DNA from: an uncultured Devosia sp.
GTDB taxonomy: Bacteria > Pseudomonadota > Alphaproteobacteria > Rhizobiales > Devosiaceae
Reading direction: 5' to 3'
NCBI GenBank assembly: GCA_913775215.1
Contig: CAJYKO010000013.1
Location: 1 to 13,779, forward strand
DNA: 13,779 nt
Of the stretch, positions 1-7,440 are shown piece by piece; positions within the stretch are counted from its first letter, which is position 1, and the number at the start of each line of letters is the position of its first letter. A model generated the notes under the pieces. The model saw only the letters and a list, made by a program, of their open reading frames with translations. It had not been told where the DNA came from and did no database searches. The position numbers and the translations under genes were made by a program.

Positions 1-606
1 ATAAAACGCGACCGCAAAGCCGGGCATAATGAGATAGTAAAGCGTCTGTGGCAGATTGGTGAAGGCGCGGACAAAATCGCCCTGGATCAGCGGCATGATG
101 AAGGGGACATGACCCGAGATCGGCAGGATGCGTAATTGCAGACCAAAAAACATGATCATCATGATGCCAAGCCAGAAGCTCGGGATCGACTGTCCCAACA
201 TGCCCATGGTCATGATCGAGCCATCCACCGCGCTGCCGCGATTGAGCGAGGCGACGACCCCGAGCGGGATGGCGACCACGATAGCCAAGAACATGGCAAA
301 GAGCGTCAGTTCCAGCGTCGCCGGGAGGGCCTCCATCACGGCCTCGATGGCGGGGCGCTTATAGGACAGGGAATTGCCGAAATCGCCACGGGCGAGGTTG
401 CCGAGGAAATTGATATATTGCTCGGGCAAGGACTTATCGAAGCCCAGAGCCTCACGGGTGCGCTGGATTTCAGCTTCGGTCGCGCGTTCGCTGACGTAGA
501 GATAAGTGGGATCGCCGCTCATCTGCAGGGCGGTGAAGGTAATCAGCGTTACCCCGATGATGACGATGGCGCTTTGCAAAAGCCGCCTGACGATAAATGT
601 CCACAT
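1..606 (-). CDS. ABC transporter permease, DppB/OppB type (partial; 3' part outside window)
   Basis: Inner-membrane permease subunit of a peptide/opine/nickel-class ABC importer that would take substrate from the binding proteins encoded just upstream. The ORF opens with an ATG at 604-606 and stays open to the window edge, giving 202 of the roughly 310-340 residues usual for the family. Visible family features are a positively charged start (MWTFIVRRLL), a first membrane helix at about residues 9-29, the periplasmic LGFDKSLPEQY segment (LxxxLPxQY), GDFGNSL, LPATLELTLFAMFLAI leading into the second helix, and the SIPSFWLGIMM stretch (family pattern S-x-P-x-F-W-x-G). It starts 67 nt after the second binding-protein gene and should share its transcript. 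No strong Shine-Dalgarno sequence is visible before the ATG. The second permease and the ATPases are not in the window and are expected further left. Family assignment is secure; substrate is unknown. Confidence 0.93.
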   Translation of the reverse strand, partial: MWTFIVRRLLQSAIVIIGVTLITFTALQMSGDPTYLYVSERATEAEIQRTREALGFDKSLPEQYINFLGNLARGDFGNSLSYKRPAIEAVMEALPATLELTLFAMFLAIVVAIPLGVVASLNRGSAVDGSIMTMGMLGQSIPSFWLGIMMIMFFGLQLRILPISGHVPFIMPLIQGDFVRAFTNLPQTLYYLIMPGFAVAFY

Positions 607-635
607 GCGCGGTCAACCGATCTTGGAGAGGCAGG

Positions 636-660
636 GGATGCGCCGCGGGACGGCGCACCC
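636..660 (-). promoter_or_regulatory. GC-rich stem-loop between binding-protein and permease genes
   Basis: On the transcribed minus strand TGCGCCG pairs with CGGCGCA around a 5-nt loop. A G-U pair and two G-C pairs extend it, giving about a 10-bp stem. It begins 14 nt after the TAG stop of the upstream binding-protein gene and ends 30 nt before the permease ATG. There is no following T-tract, so it is not a classical Rho-independent terminator. In ABC operons such hairpins commonly protect the 3' end of the binding-protein mRNA or partly attenuate read-through, which lowers permease relative to binding protein. The function here is inferred from position only. Confidence 0.55.
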
Positions 661-673
661 GGTTGGTGTGAGG

Positions 674-2230
674 CTACTGCTTGAGTGCCGCGGCAAAAAG
701 CTCGATTTCTTCATCGCGCCGGGGCGTCCAGTCGATGCGATTGGAGACGCCGTAGAAGTCGGGCTGGAAGTAAAGCTGCAGCCACGGGCCTTCGTCATAG
801 AAGAGCTTGAGCATGCGGTTGATGATTGGCCGCGCCTCCTCCACAGTGTCGGCGGCGAGCGCCAGTTTCCAGTCATCGAACCAGCGCGGGTCCTTCCAGC
901 TCTGGTAGTTCGTGGCGGCGTCAGGCGTCGAAAAGAGGCTCATGTCGTAGAGCGGGTTCCAGGTGACTCCACCCTGCCCGAGGAAAAAGAGCGGGCCCAT
1001 CTCCTTGGTGCGCAGCAGAGGGGAATAGACCGAGGCCCACTCGAGCAGCTCGACTTCGGTCTCAACCCCGATATCGCTCAGATATTGGCCGATGGCCTGG
1101 ACGACATTGGCGTCGTTGAGATACCGGCCGCGCGGCCCCTGCAGGCGAATGCTGAAGCGAACGCCGTTCTCGCCGCGCGGGTAGCCAGCTTCGTCGAGGA
1201 GCTTTTCGGCCATGTCCGGATCATAGGGGACAGGTTGCAGGTCCGGGTTACCATTGGGCGGATTGACGAGGCTCGTCATGCGCTCGCATTCAGTGCCGAG
1301 AAGCTGAGTGCAGATGCTCGGCACATCGACGGCATATTGCAGCGCCCAGCGAACCTTGGGGTCCTGGATTTCCCTGGCGCCCGGCATGCCGGCAACGCCT
1401 TCGCCGAGGTTGAAGCCGACCTGCATGCGGCGCGTGCCGCTCACCTTCTCGACGACAGCCGTACCCGAGGCGTCGATTGCCTCGATCTGATCCGGCGCAA
1501 CATTGGTGATGATGTCGACATTGCCCGCGATCAGTTCGGCAGTACGGGTCGAGGCTTCTGGGATGATGCGCCAGATAATAGTATCGAAGGTACCGGGATC
1601 CTTGACCTTTTCGAGAACGATCTGCGAGCCGCGATCCCAGGACGCCAGGCGATATGAGCCCGAGCCAATCGGGTTTGCCGCCGCTTCCTCGAGCGTCATC
1701 TTCTCGTAGCTGTCTTTGCAGTGGATATAGACCTGCGCCATCATCCCCAGAGCGAGCGTAGTCTTGGCGCTGAGGTTGATCTTGACGTCGAGATCGTCGA
1801 CGACCTCGGCGGATTTGAATCCCAGCGTCGTATAGACAAAGCCGGGCGTATTGCCGGTGAAGGCATTGGCCGGATCAGCCGCACGATTGAAGGAATAGGC
1901 AACGTCTTCGGCGGTCAACGGTTCGCCATCGTCGCAGGTGAGGCCATCCTTGATCTTGAACGTATAGGCGAGCCCGTCGTCGCTAACCTTGGTGTCTTCG
2001 ACGAGATAAGGCTCGATTTCGCCCTCGAAGTTCACGCGGAACAGCGTCGCGAAAATATGCTTGGCGATATTGGAATTGTCGCGGCTCGAAATCTGGGCCG
2101 GATCGAAAGTGGACGCATCGGCGCTCAGGCCCACGACGATCGTATTGTCGGGGGGAGCCGCCAGGGCTGTGGTCGAGAGCGCGGCGCCCAAAAAGGCGGC
2201 GACGGCACCAAAGCGAAAGAGTGTTCTCAT
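674..2230 (-). CDS. ABC transporter substrate-binding protein, family 5 (copy 1, permease-proximal)
   Basis: Periplasmic solute receptor of the SBP_bac_5 (peptide/opine/nickel) family that delivers ligand to the DppB-type permease. A Sec signal peptide is clear: MRTLFRF, a hydrophobic stretch, then TTALA before APP, with predicted cleavage near residue 24. The family body follows, with DASTFDP, the DGEPLTAEDVAYSFNR signature (about 101-116), SYRLASWDRG and ELIAGNVDI. I chose the second of two ATGs (2228-2230, 518 aa) over the one at 2234-2236. It has GAGGG at a 7-nt spacing, and it aligns residue for residue with the start of the neighbouring paralogue, which also has 24 residues before APP. 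Four cysteines (99, 171, 307, 315) are shared with the paralogue and could form disulfides. It is a tandem duplicate of the gene at 2333-3895. Ligand unknown. Confidence 0.95.
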   Translation of the reverse strand: MRTLFRFGAVAAFLGAALSTTALAAPPDNTIVVGLSADASTFDPAQISSRDNSNIAKHIFATLFRVNFEGEIEPYLVEDTKVSDDGLAYTFKIKDGLTCDDGEPLTAEDVAYSFNRAADPANAFTGNTPGFVYTTLGFKSAEVVDDLDVKINLSAKTTLALGMMAQVYIHCKDSYEKMTLEEAAANPIGSGSYRLASWDRGSQIVLEKVKDPGTFDTIIWRIIPEASTRTAELIAGNVDIITNVAPDQIEAIDASGTAVVEKVSGTRRMQVGFNLGEGVAGMPGAREIQDPKVRWALQYAVDVPSICTQLLGTECERMTSLVNPPNGNPDLQPVPYDPDMAEKLLDEAGYPRGENGVRFSIRLQGPRGRYLNDANVVQAIGQYLSDIGVETEVELLEWASVYSPLLRTKEMGPLFFLGQGGVTWNPLYDMSLFSTPDAATNYQSWKDPRWFDDWKLALAADTVEEARPIINRMLKLFYDEGPWLQLYFQPDFYGVSNRIDWTPRRDEEIELFAAALKQ

Positions 2231-2291
2231 TGTCATTCCCTCATTGACCTCCCGGATGCGCAGTTTTGCCAGCTATGCTGCCAGCTTGTGC

Positions 2292-2325
2292 CGGCACGCA
2301 GGGCTTCTCCTGACCCTGCGTGCCG
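2292..2325 (-). promoter_or_regulatory. Perfect 12-bp stem-loop between the two binding-protein genes
   Basis: CGGCACGCAGGG at 2292-2303 pairs perfectly with CCCTGCGTGCCG at 2314-2325 around a 10-nt loop. It lies 7 nt after the TGA stop of the upstream binding-protein gene in the direction of transcription, within the roughly 100-nt spacer before the second one. No T-run follows on the minus strand, so an intrinsic terminator is unlikely. A 3'-end mRNA stabiliser or partial attenuator is the likeliest role. The loop carries AGGAG, which resembles a Shine-Dalgarno core, but no start codon follows at a usable distance. The second binding-protein gene also ends in a hairpin (636-660). Confidence 0.65.
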
Positions 2326-2332
2326 AAATGCG

Positions 2333-3895
2333 TCACTGTGCGGCGAGTGCGGTGTCGAACAGGTAGACCTTTTCGTCGCGGCGCGGCTCGAACGTGACCC
2401 GCTTGGACACGCCGTAGAAGTCCGGCTGGAAGTAGAGCATCAGCCACGGCGGATCGTTGTAGAAGACCTCGAGCATGCGATCGATGACGGCGCGCTGTTC
2501 TTCGTCGGTCTTGGCTGCGGCGATTTCCGGCCAGCCATCGAACCAGGCCGGGTTCTTCCATTCGGTATAGTTGGTGCCCGCATCGACAGCCGAGAGATCG
2601 GCCATGTCATAAAGGGCACTCCAGGTGCCACCACCCGAACCGAGGAGGAACATCGGACCGACATCGTGCTTCTGGATCAGCGGCACATAGACCGATGCCC
2701 ATTCCATCAATTCGACATTGGTCTTGACGCCGATATCGTCGAGATACTGGCCGATGGCGAGAGCGACGTTGGCGTCGTTGAGGTAACGGCCGCGAGGCGC
2801 CTGGAAGGTGATCTCGAAGCGCGTACCGTCTTCACCGCGCGGATAACCAGCGGCATCGAGCAGTTCTTCGGCCTTGTCCGGGTCATAGGGATAAGGCGTC
2901 AGGCTCTTGTTGTCGTTGGGCGGATTGACGAGGCCGGTAGCACGCGTACACTCAAAGTTGAGAAGTTGCTTGCAGATGGCTTCGACATCCACCGCATATT
3001 GCAGCGCCACGCGCACATCGGTCTTCTGGATGGCTTCACCGCCCGGCGACCCGGTGGCGAACGAGTCCTTCATGTTGAACCCGACATAGATACGGCGCGT
3101 GCCTTGGACGGATTTGACTTCGGCCGTGCCGGAATTATTGACGGCATCGATCTGGTCAGGGGCAACATTGGTGATGATGTCGACATTGCCCGCGATCAAC
3201 TCGGCTGAGCGGGTCGAGGCTTCCGGAATGATACGCCAGACGATGTTCTGGAAGCTGCCTGGATCCTTGATCTTTTCAAGAACGACCTGCGAGCCGCGGT
3301 CCCAGGAAGCGAGACGATAAGACCCCGAAGCGATCGGCTTGGCCGCCGCGTCTTCAAGGCTCATCTTCTCGTAGCTGTCCTTGCAGTGGATGAACACTTC
3401 CGCGATGAGGCCGAACGAGACGGGGTTCTTCTTGTCGAGGTTGATTTTGACTTCGGTATCGCTCAGCGCTTCCGCACCGGCAAAGCCGATGGAGGAATAG
3501 ACGAAGCCAGGCGTATTGCCCGTGAAGGCATTGGCAGGATCAGCCGCGCGGTTGAACGAATAGGCGACGTCTTCAGCGGTCAGCGCTTCGCCGTCTTCGC
3601 AGGTCAGGTCAGGCTTGAGCGTATAGGTATAGCTCTTGCCGTCTTCCGCCTCGACATAAGACTCCGCCATCTGCGGCACGATATTGCCTTCGGGATCGAC
3701 CTCATAAAGCGTCCCAAAGATGTGCTTGGCGATATTGGAGTTGTCGCGGCTCGAAATATTGGCCGGATCAAAGGTCGAAGCATCTGCGGAGATGCCCACG
3801 ACCAGGGTATCTGCAGGCGGGGCGGCATGGGCGGAAGCAAGCGGCAGAATAAGCGCCGCCGTGCCTGCCATGAGAAGATATCTCACGGTGTTCAT
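2333..3895 (-). CDS. ABC transporter substrate-binding protein, family 5 (copy 2, operon-proximal)
   Basis: Periplasmic SBP_bac_5 receptor of 520 aa, a full-length tandem paralogue of the gene at 674-2230. The signal peptide is MNTVRYLLMAG, a hydrophobic core, then LASAHA before APP. The mature protein shows DASTFDP, DGEALTAEDVAYSFNR, HCKDSYEKMSL, SYRLASWDRGS, PYPYDPDKAEELLDAAGYPRG and the family's C-terminal YFQPDFYGVS. The four cysteines (99, 171, 308, 316) are conserved with the paralogue. The frame is open further upstream, but the start at 3893-3895 is preferred: it is followed directly by a signal peptide, has AAAGGA about 7 nt upstream, and overlaps the stop of the preceding oxidoreductase gene as ATGA. 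Differences from the other copy fall in regions such as residues 255-295 and 420-450, so the two may bind different ligands. Ligand unknown. Confidence 0.95.
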   Translation of the reverse strand: MNTVRYLLMAGTAALILPLASAHAAPPADTLVVGISADASTFDPANISSRDNSNIAKHIFGTLYEVDPEGNIVPQMAESYVEAEDGKSYTYTLKPDLTCEDGEALTAEDVAYSFNRAADPANAFTGNTPGFVYSSIGFAGAEALSDTEVKINLDKKNPVSFGLIAEVFIHCKDSYEKMSLEDAAAKPIASGSYRLASWDRGSQVVLEKIKDPGSFQNIVWRIIPEASTRSAELIAGNVDIITNVAPDQIDAVNNSGTAEVKSVQGTRRIYVGFNMKDSFATGSPGGEAIQKTDVRVALQYAVDVEAICKQLLNFECTRATGLVNPPNDNKSLTPYPYDPDKAEELLDAAGYPRGEDGTRFEITFQAPRGRYLNDANVALAIGQYLDDIGVKTNVELMEWASVYVPLIQKHDVGPMFLLGSGGGTWSALYDMADLSAVDAGTNYTEWKNPAWFDGWPEIAAAKTDEEQRAVIDRMLEVFYNDPPWLMLYFQPDFYGVSKRVTFEPRRDEKVYLFDTALAAQ

Positions 3896-4968
3896 TGGGA
3901 CGTCCTTTGCTGGAGTGCAGAGTGGTGTTGTGTTTGGCCGATCTCTCGCTTCGCATGCAGATCGAGATCGGCCGGATTGATCGCTTGGCCCTGTTGTGAG
4001 GAGAGGATGCAGGCTTGAACCATGCGAAGCGAACTGAGGTGGTCGCGCCCGGTGCACGGCAGGTCAGCCGTGCCGCGCATGGCGGCGACGAAAGCGGCGA
4101 GGAGGGATTTGGCGTCGTTTATCCACTGCTCGTATGGCGGGAGCGCAACGGCGGTCAGCTCGGCGTCGGCGTGAAGCGCATAGTTGAGTTCGCCGAACTG
4201 ATTGTTCTGGACGACGACCCCGTTCCTGCACTCGCTGCGCCACTGAAAGCCCGGCTTTTGCCAGTTGGACTGCCAAAGACCCTGATAATTGACCTCGACG
4301 CCGTTGGCGAAGCGGATGAGAGCGCTGACATTGGCGTCGTCGCGATACATCGACCAGCTCGGATTGAAGGTCGAGCCGAAGACCGAAACCGGTTCGGACC
4401 GGTACACGAAACGCATCAGGTCGAAATGGTGGATCGATTGTTCCCAGAGCATGGGCTGATCCATGGTCAGCGGATACTTGTTGAAGTTGGGCTTCCAGCC
4501 ATCGCGCCAGCGCTCATAGGTGAAGCGGCCGAATTCGGGCGCACCCACAGTCTCGTCAAAAAGGCGCAGCGTTTCCTGGGTAACGGGCAGGAAGCGGAAA
4601 TTGAGCCCAACCGTGAGCGGCACGCCGGCATCTTCAGCCATCTCGACATACCGCGCCGCGAGGTCGACGCTATCGGCCAATGGCTTTTCCGCGAGAATGG
4701 CAACGCCGGCCTTACAGGCCAGCTCCATTTGCCTTTCGCGCCCGCCAGGCGGGGTGGCGAGGAGGACGAAATCGGCATCCACCGTCGTAATGAGATCAAG
4801 ATCGGGGCTGGCAGCGGCTTCAGGCCACTGGGCCAGGGCGCGGCTGCGCGCGTCCTCCGAAGGATCGATCAGGCCGACAATGGTGCAGTCCGGATTTTCG
4901 CGGATGACGCGCATCCAGAATTGGGCACGCGCACCAAGACCGACGAGGATGATGCGAAGCGGGCTCAT
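3892..4968 (-). CDS. Gfo/Idh/MocA family oxidoreductase
   Basis: NAD(P)-dependent dehydrogenase of 358 aa with the two-domain Gfo/Idh/MocA architecture; members oxidise sugars, inositols and related polyols or imines. The N-terminal Rossmann fold begins IILVGLGARAQFW (about residues 6-18), with an acidic residue at the end of the second strand (LID, residue 35). The family's E-K-P motif is at residues 94-96 (AEKPLA). The catalytic region of the C-terminal domain is visible as EQSIHHFDLMR, residues 176-186, with His180/181 and Asp183. The frame is open 18 codons further upstream, but the ATG at 4966-4968 is preferred because it starts directly at the Rossmann fold and overlaps the epimerase stop as ATGA. 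Its own stop overlaps the binding-protein start as ATGA. Substrate cannot be predicted. Confidence 0.93.
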   Translation of the reverse strand: MSPLRIILVGLGARAQFWMRVIRENPDCTIVGLIDPSEDARSRALAQWPEAAASPDLDLITTVDADFVLLATPPGGRERQMELACKAGVAILAEKPLADSVDLAARYVEMAEDAGVPLTVGLNFRFLPVTQETLRLFDETVGAPEFGRFTYERWRDGWKPNFNKYPLTMDQPMLWEQSIHHFDLMRFVYRSEPVSVFGSTFNPSWSMYRDDANVSALIRFANGVEVNYQGLWQSNWQKPGFQWRSECRNGVVVQNNQFGELNYALHADAELTAVALPPYEQWINDAKSLLAAFVAAMRGTADLPCTGRDHLSSLRMVQACILSSQQGQAINPADLDLHAKREIGQTQHHSALQQRTSQ

Positions 4969-5870
4969 GCGCGGGCCTCCGCAGAGAGAATACGGGCAAG
5001 ACCAGTGGGTAAAGTTGTCCACTCATAGAGTGCGGAAAGGTCGATACGATCGCTAGCCATGGGCAAGCGTTCGATGCGCGTCGTATCGCCGATGACGATC
5101 TGCGCTTCGGGAATGAGGTCGGCAATCATCCGGGCAAGGTCGATATTGGCGATCGACTGGCCCGAAGTGAGATGCAACACGCCGCGAAGAGGCGGTTGCT
5201 GACGCAGCAGGGCGTCGATCGCCAAGGCCAGATCAGGGGCAAAGGTCCAATCGCGGCGCTCGGCGGGCATATCGACGATGATCGGTTCACCCAAGAGCGC
5301 CGTGTTGAGCCAACGCCTTATGGGCGAAACCACGGTGCGGGTGTCACGGGGGCGTTCGTCCGGTCCATAGATTGGTCCGAGGCGAATTGAGATTGCGCGT
5401 AGCTCCGTTGCGGCTGCGGCGGCATCTTCCCCGGCGCGCTTCGCTTTTGCATAAGGCAGGTCAGCGGTTGCGGCCGTGCTTTCAAGGTGAACGCCATCCC
5501 CATCCTTCGCGCTGAAGACACCTGACGAGGAGATGAAGACGAAGTCTTGGGCACCGCTCTCGCTTGCGTGGCGGAGGACCCGGTTCGTCAACGCGGTATT
5601 GGCAGAAAGAAGCACGTGCTCGGCTGCTGTACCGCGCTTCGCCGGAGTGGTGATCGCCGCACCGTGAATGACGAGGTCTGCGAGTGGCAGAGCCATTTCG
5701 TCAGAAAGGAGATCGCCCTCAATTAGGTCGATGTCCGCCAGGCGTTGACGCGTAGTTGGATCAAACAGCCGATCGACAGCAAATACTGCGTCGCCCAATG
5801 CCTTGAAACCTGCGGCGAGGTGCGAGCCGACAAAGCCACCAGCCCCAGTGATCAAGACGCGGCGCGTCAT
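4965..5870 (-). CDS. NAD-dependent epimerase/dehydratase family protein (extended SDR)
   Basis: Cytosolic 301-aa oxidoreductase of the extended short-chain dehydrogenase fold. It may be an epimerase, a dehydratase or a plain alcohol/uronate-type dehydrogenase. The cofactor loop TGAGGFVGSH (residues 8-17) matches TGxxGxxG. Asp33 after the second strand favours NAD over NADP. The SSS at 114-116 and Tyr140/Lys144 (YAKAK) supply the Ser-Tyr-Lys catalytic set. RLGPIYGPDERP (about residues 168-179) is the usual substrate-side motif. The length is slightly below typical UDP-sugar epimerases (about 310-340 aa), which fits a small-molecule dehydrogenase. The ATG at 5868-5870 overlaps the regulator's stop as ATGA, and the stop overlaps the next gene the same way. 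Reaction not assignable. Confidence 0.92.
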   Translation of the reverse strand: MTRRVLITGAGGFVGSHLAAGFKALGDAVFAVDRLFDPTTRQRLADIDLIEGDLLSDEMALPLADLVIHGAAITTPAKRGTAAEHVLLSANTALTNRVLRHASESGAQDFVFISSSGVFSAKDGDGVHLESTAATADLPYAKAKRAGEDAAAAATELRAISIRLGPIYGPDERPRDTRTVVSPIRRWLNTALLGEPIIVDMPAERRDWTFAPDLALAIDALLRQQPPLRGVLHLTSGQSIANIDLARMIADLIPEAQIVIGDTTRIERLPMASDRIDLSALYEWTTLPTGLARILSAEARA

Positions 5871-6544
5871 GGTGCGATCCCCAGTTCTTCCGGGGCGATC
5901 TGGGAGGCAGAACGGGTGTGATCCGAAATCAACGAAATGGCGCGGATCATGTCGCGGCTTTCGATCGCCTCGATGATCGGCGGATGATTGCGCGCGACCG
6001 CGCGAAGATCGCGATTGGCGCTGTTGCGAAGGGCCATGATCTGGCGGATGCGCAGGTACAGGTTATCCCAGAAGCCAAGCATCAGGTCATGATCGGCAAG
6101 GCGGATCAGCGCCCGGTGAAATGCCTCGTCAGCGGTATTGAGGGCCGCGAAATCACCACGCTCGGCTGCTTCGAACATCGCATCTGAGTGACGGCGCAAT
6201 TCGGAAACATCGACCTGCCGTTCGACGATCCGACGAATGGCAAAGGCTTCGAACTGTTCGCGCAGGCTGTAGAGTTCTTCGACTTCCTTGAGCGTGAGCG
6301 GTTTGACCCGCTTGCCCTTATAGGGCTCGCTTTCGATGAGGCCATCGGCCTCGAGGATCTGGATCGCCTCGCGCACGGGCGCCCGCGACACCTGTAATTG
6401 CTCGGCCAGCGCCATTTCGACGACGGGTGTGCCGGGCTTCATCGTGCCATTGAGGATGGCCTGACGGATGATGTCGGCGACCGAAACGCGAAGCGGCACG
6501 TTCTCGATGCGGCTGATGTCGCCATTCGGTTCTGCCATCATCAT
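5867..6544 (-). CDS. GntR family transcriptional regulator, FCD (FadR-like) subfamily
   Basis: Ligand-responsive DNA-binding protein of 225 aa, probably the local regulator. The N-terminal winged helix spans about residues 18-80, with the recognition region LAEQLQVSRAPVREAIQILEADGLI (residues 46-70, quoted in part: VSRAPVREAI). The all-helical FCD ligand domain follows from about residue 87. The metal-binding residues typical of FCD domains are present at Asp139, His143, His187 and His209. It sits in the middle of the operon, coupled on both sides by ATGA overlaps, so its level follows operon expression. Three consecutive ATGs open the gene; the first (6542-6544) makes the overlap and is used here. 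A 30-bp palindrome at 13181-13210, upstream of the operon, is a good candidate operator. Members usually repress and are released by a pathway metabolite, but this is inference. Confidence 0.95.
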   Translation of the reverse strand: MMMAEPNGDISRIENVPLRVSVADIIRQAILNGTMKPGTPVVEMALAEQLQVSRAPVREAIQILEADGLIESEPYKGKRVKPLTLKEVEELYSLREQFEAFAIRRIVERQVDVSELRRHSDAMFEAAERGDFAALNTADEAFHRALIRLADHDLMLGFWDNLYLRIRQIMALRNSANRDLRAVARNHPPIIEAIESRDMIRAISLISDHTRSASQIAPEELGIAP

Positions 6545-7440
6545 GCTGCCTTGCCCTGTGCGATGGCTACAGCACGGCTCAACGCTTCGTTGTGCTCTGC
6601 GCCAAGACGCACAAAGGGCGGGCGCACGGTCGCATAGACCTCGTCGCCGTGACGAAGCGCCGTTGCGGCTTTGATGGCCGGAATGAGCGGCAGGCTTTCA
6701 AAGATTTTGCGGACCGCTGTTACGCCCGTCGCGATTTTGGCTTCCTCAGACGTTCCGAGCGCGCGCATCAGCGCCACGATATTCCGAGCATTGACATTGG
6801 CTGAGGCGCTGATGCATCCGGCCCCTCCAGCCGCGACGTTCTGCGGGATCAGCGCTTCGGAAGCCGAATAGCTGTCAAGCTCCGGGAAAGCTTTGATGAC
6901 TGATTGGGTATTCTCCCAATTGCCCGATGAATCCTTGAGACCGACAAAAATGCCGGGATGCTTCTTGAGCAGCATCTCGATGAGATTGAGCGTGATCGGC
7001 ACGCCGGTCATCTGCGGGATATGGTAGAGGTAGATGCGGAGCGCGCTGTTCGCGACGCCATCGATGATCGCAGAATAGCTGTCGATCAGGCCCTGGTCCG
7101 TCACGCCCTTATAGTAGAACGGGGGCAGCATGAGCGTCCCAAGGCAACCGCGCCCAGTGGCGTGGCGCGTCAGCGCAATCGTATCGGTCAAAGCTGCGCA
7201 GCCCGTTCCTGGGATGAGGCGCTTGGGGTCGATGCCGCCTTCGATCAGGGCATCAAGCGCGTCGATGCGCTCGGAGACACTCATGGAATTGGCTTCGCTG
7301 GTCGTGCCGAAAGGTGCGAGCCCATCAGCGCCATCTTCCAGCAAGGCCTTTGAATTGGTCACGAAGCGGGCAACGTCGACTTGAAGGTCGGCGGCAAAGG
7401 GCGTGATGGCGGGAACGTAGAGTTTTGGGGTCCGGGTCAA
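6541..7440 (-). CDS. DapA/NanA-superfamily aldolase or dehydratase (not a true DHDPS)
   Basis: Class I (Schiff-base) lyase of 299 aa in the dihydrodipicolinate synthase/N-acetylneuraminate lyase superfamily. These enzymes join, split or dehydrate pyruvate-type 2-oxo acids. Catalytic elements are present: GTTSE (residues 45-49), Tyr139 in YLYHIPQMTG, and the Schiff-base Lys169 in VGLKDSSGNW. The arginine that grips aspartate semialdehyde in genuine DHDPS (YNVPxRTG) is replaced by Met144, which argues against lysine biosynthesis and for a catabolic substrate. The start is TTG at 7438-7440. No ATG or GTG precedes the conserved LYVPAITPF strand, a strong GAGGAGG lies 7 nt upstream, and the TTG overlaps the previous stop as TTGA. 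Whether it acts as aldolase or dehydratase, and on what, is unknown. Confidence 0.93.
   Translation of the reverse strand: MTRTPKLYVPAITPFAADLQVDVARFVTNSKALLEDGADGLAPFGTTSEANSMSVSERIDALDALIEGGIDPKRLIPGTGCAALTDTIALTRHATGRGCLGTLMLPPFYYKGVTDQGLIDSYSAIIDGVANSALRIYLYHIPQMTGVPITLNLIEMLLKKHPGIFVGLKDSSGNWENTQSVIKAFPELDSYSASEALIPQNVAAGGAGCISASANVNARNIVALMRALGTSEEAKIATGVTAVRKIFESLPLIPAIKAATALRHGDEVYATVRPPFVRLGAEHNEALSRAVAIAQGKAA

Noticed and set aside
2292..2325. Rho-independent terminator between the binding-protein genes
   Set aside because: The stem is strong but no T-tract follows on the transcribed strand, and the operon continues; stabiliser or attenuator is more likely.
506..3208. Long plus-strand open frames at 506-1657 and 1721-3208 opposite the binding-protein genes
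   Set aside because: Their translations match no family, lack signal or domain motifs, and lie exactly antisense to two well-conserved paralogues. They are frame shadows caused by high GC.
3896..4057. N-terminal extension of the operon-proximal binding protein to 4057
   Set aside because: The extension lies in the oxidoreductase coding region and would bury the signal peptide; the ATGA-overlapping start at 3895 has a ribosome site and fits the paralogue.
4015..5028. Plus-strand open frame of about 337 codons
   Set aside because: Antisense to the Gfo/Idh/MocA gene, which has clear motifs; no recognisable protein features on the plus strand.
6541..7440. Calling the DapA-like gene dapA (lysine biosynthesis)
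   Set aside because: The substrate-binding arginine of true DHDPS is replaced by methionine, and the context is a catabolic operon.
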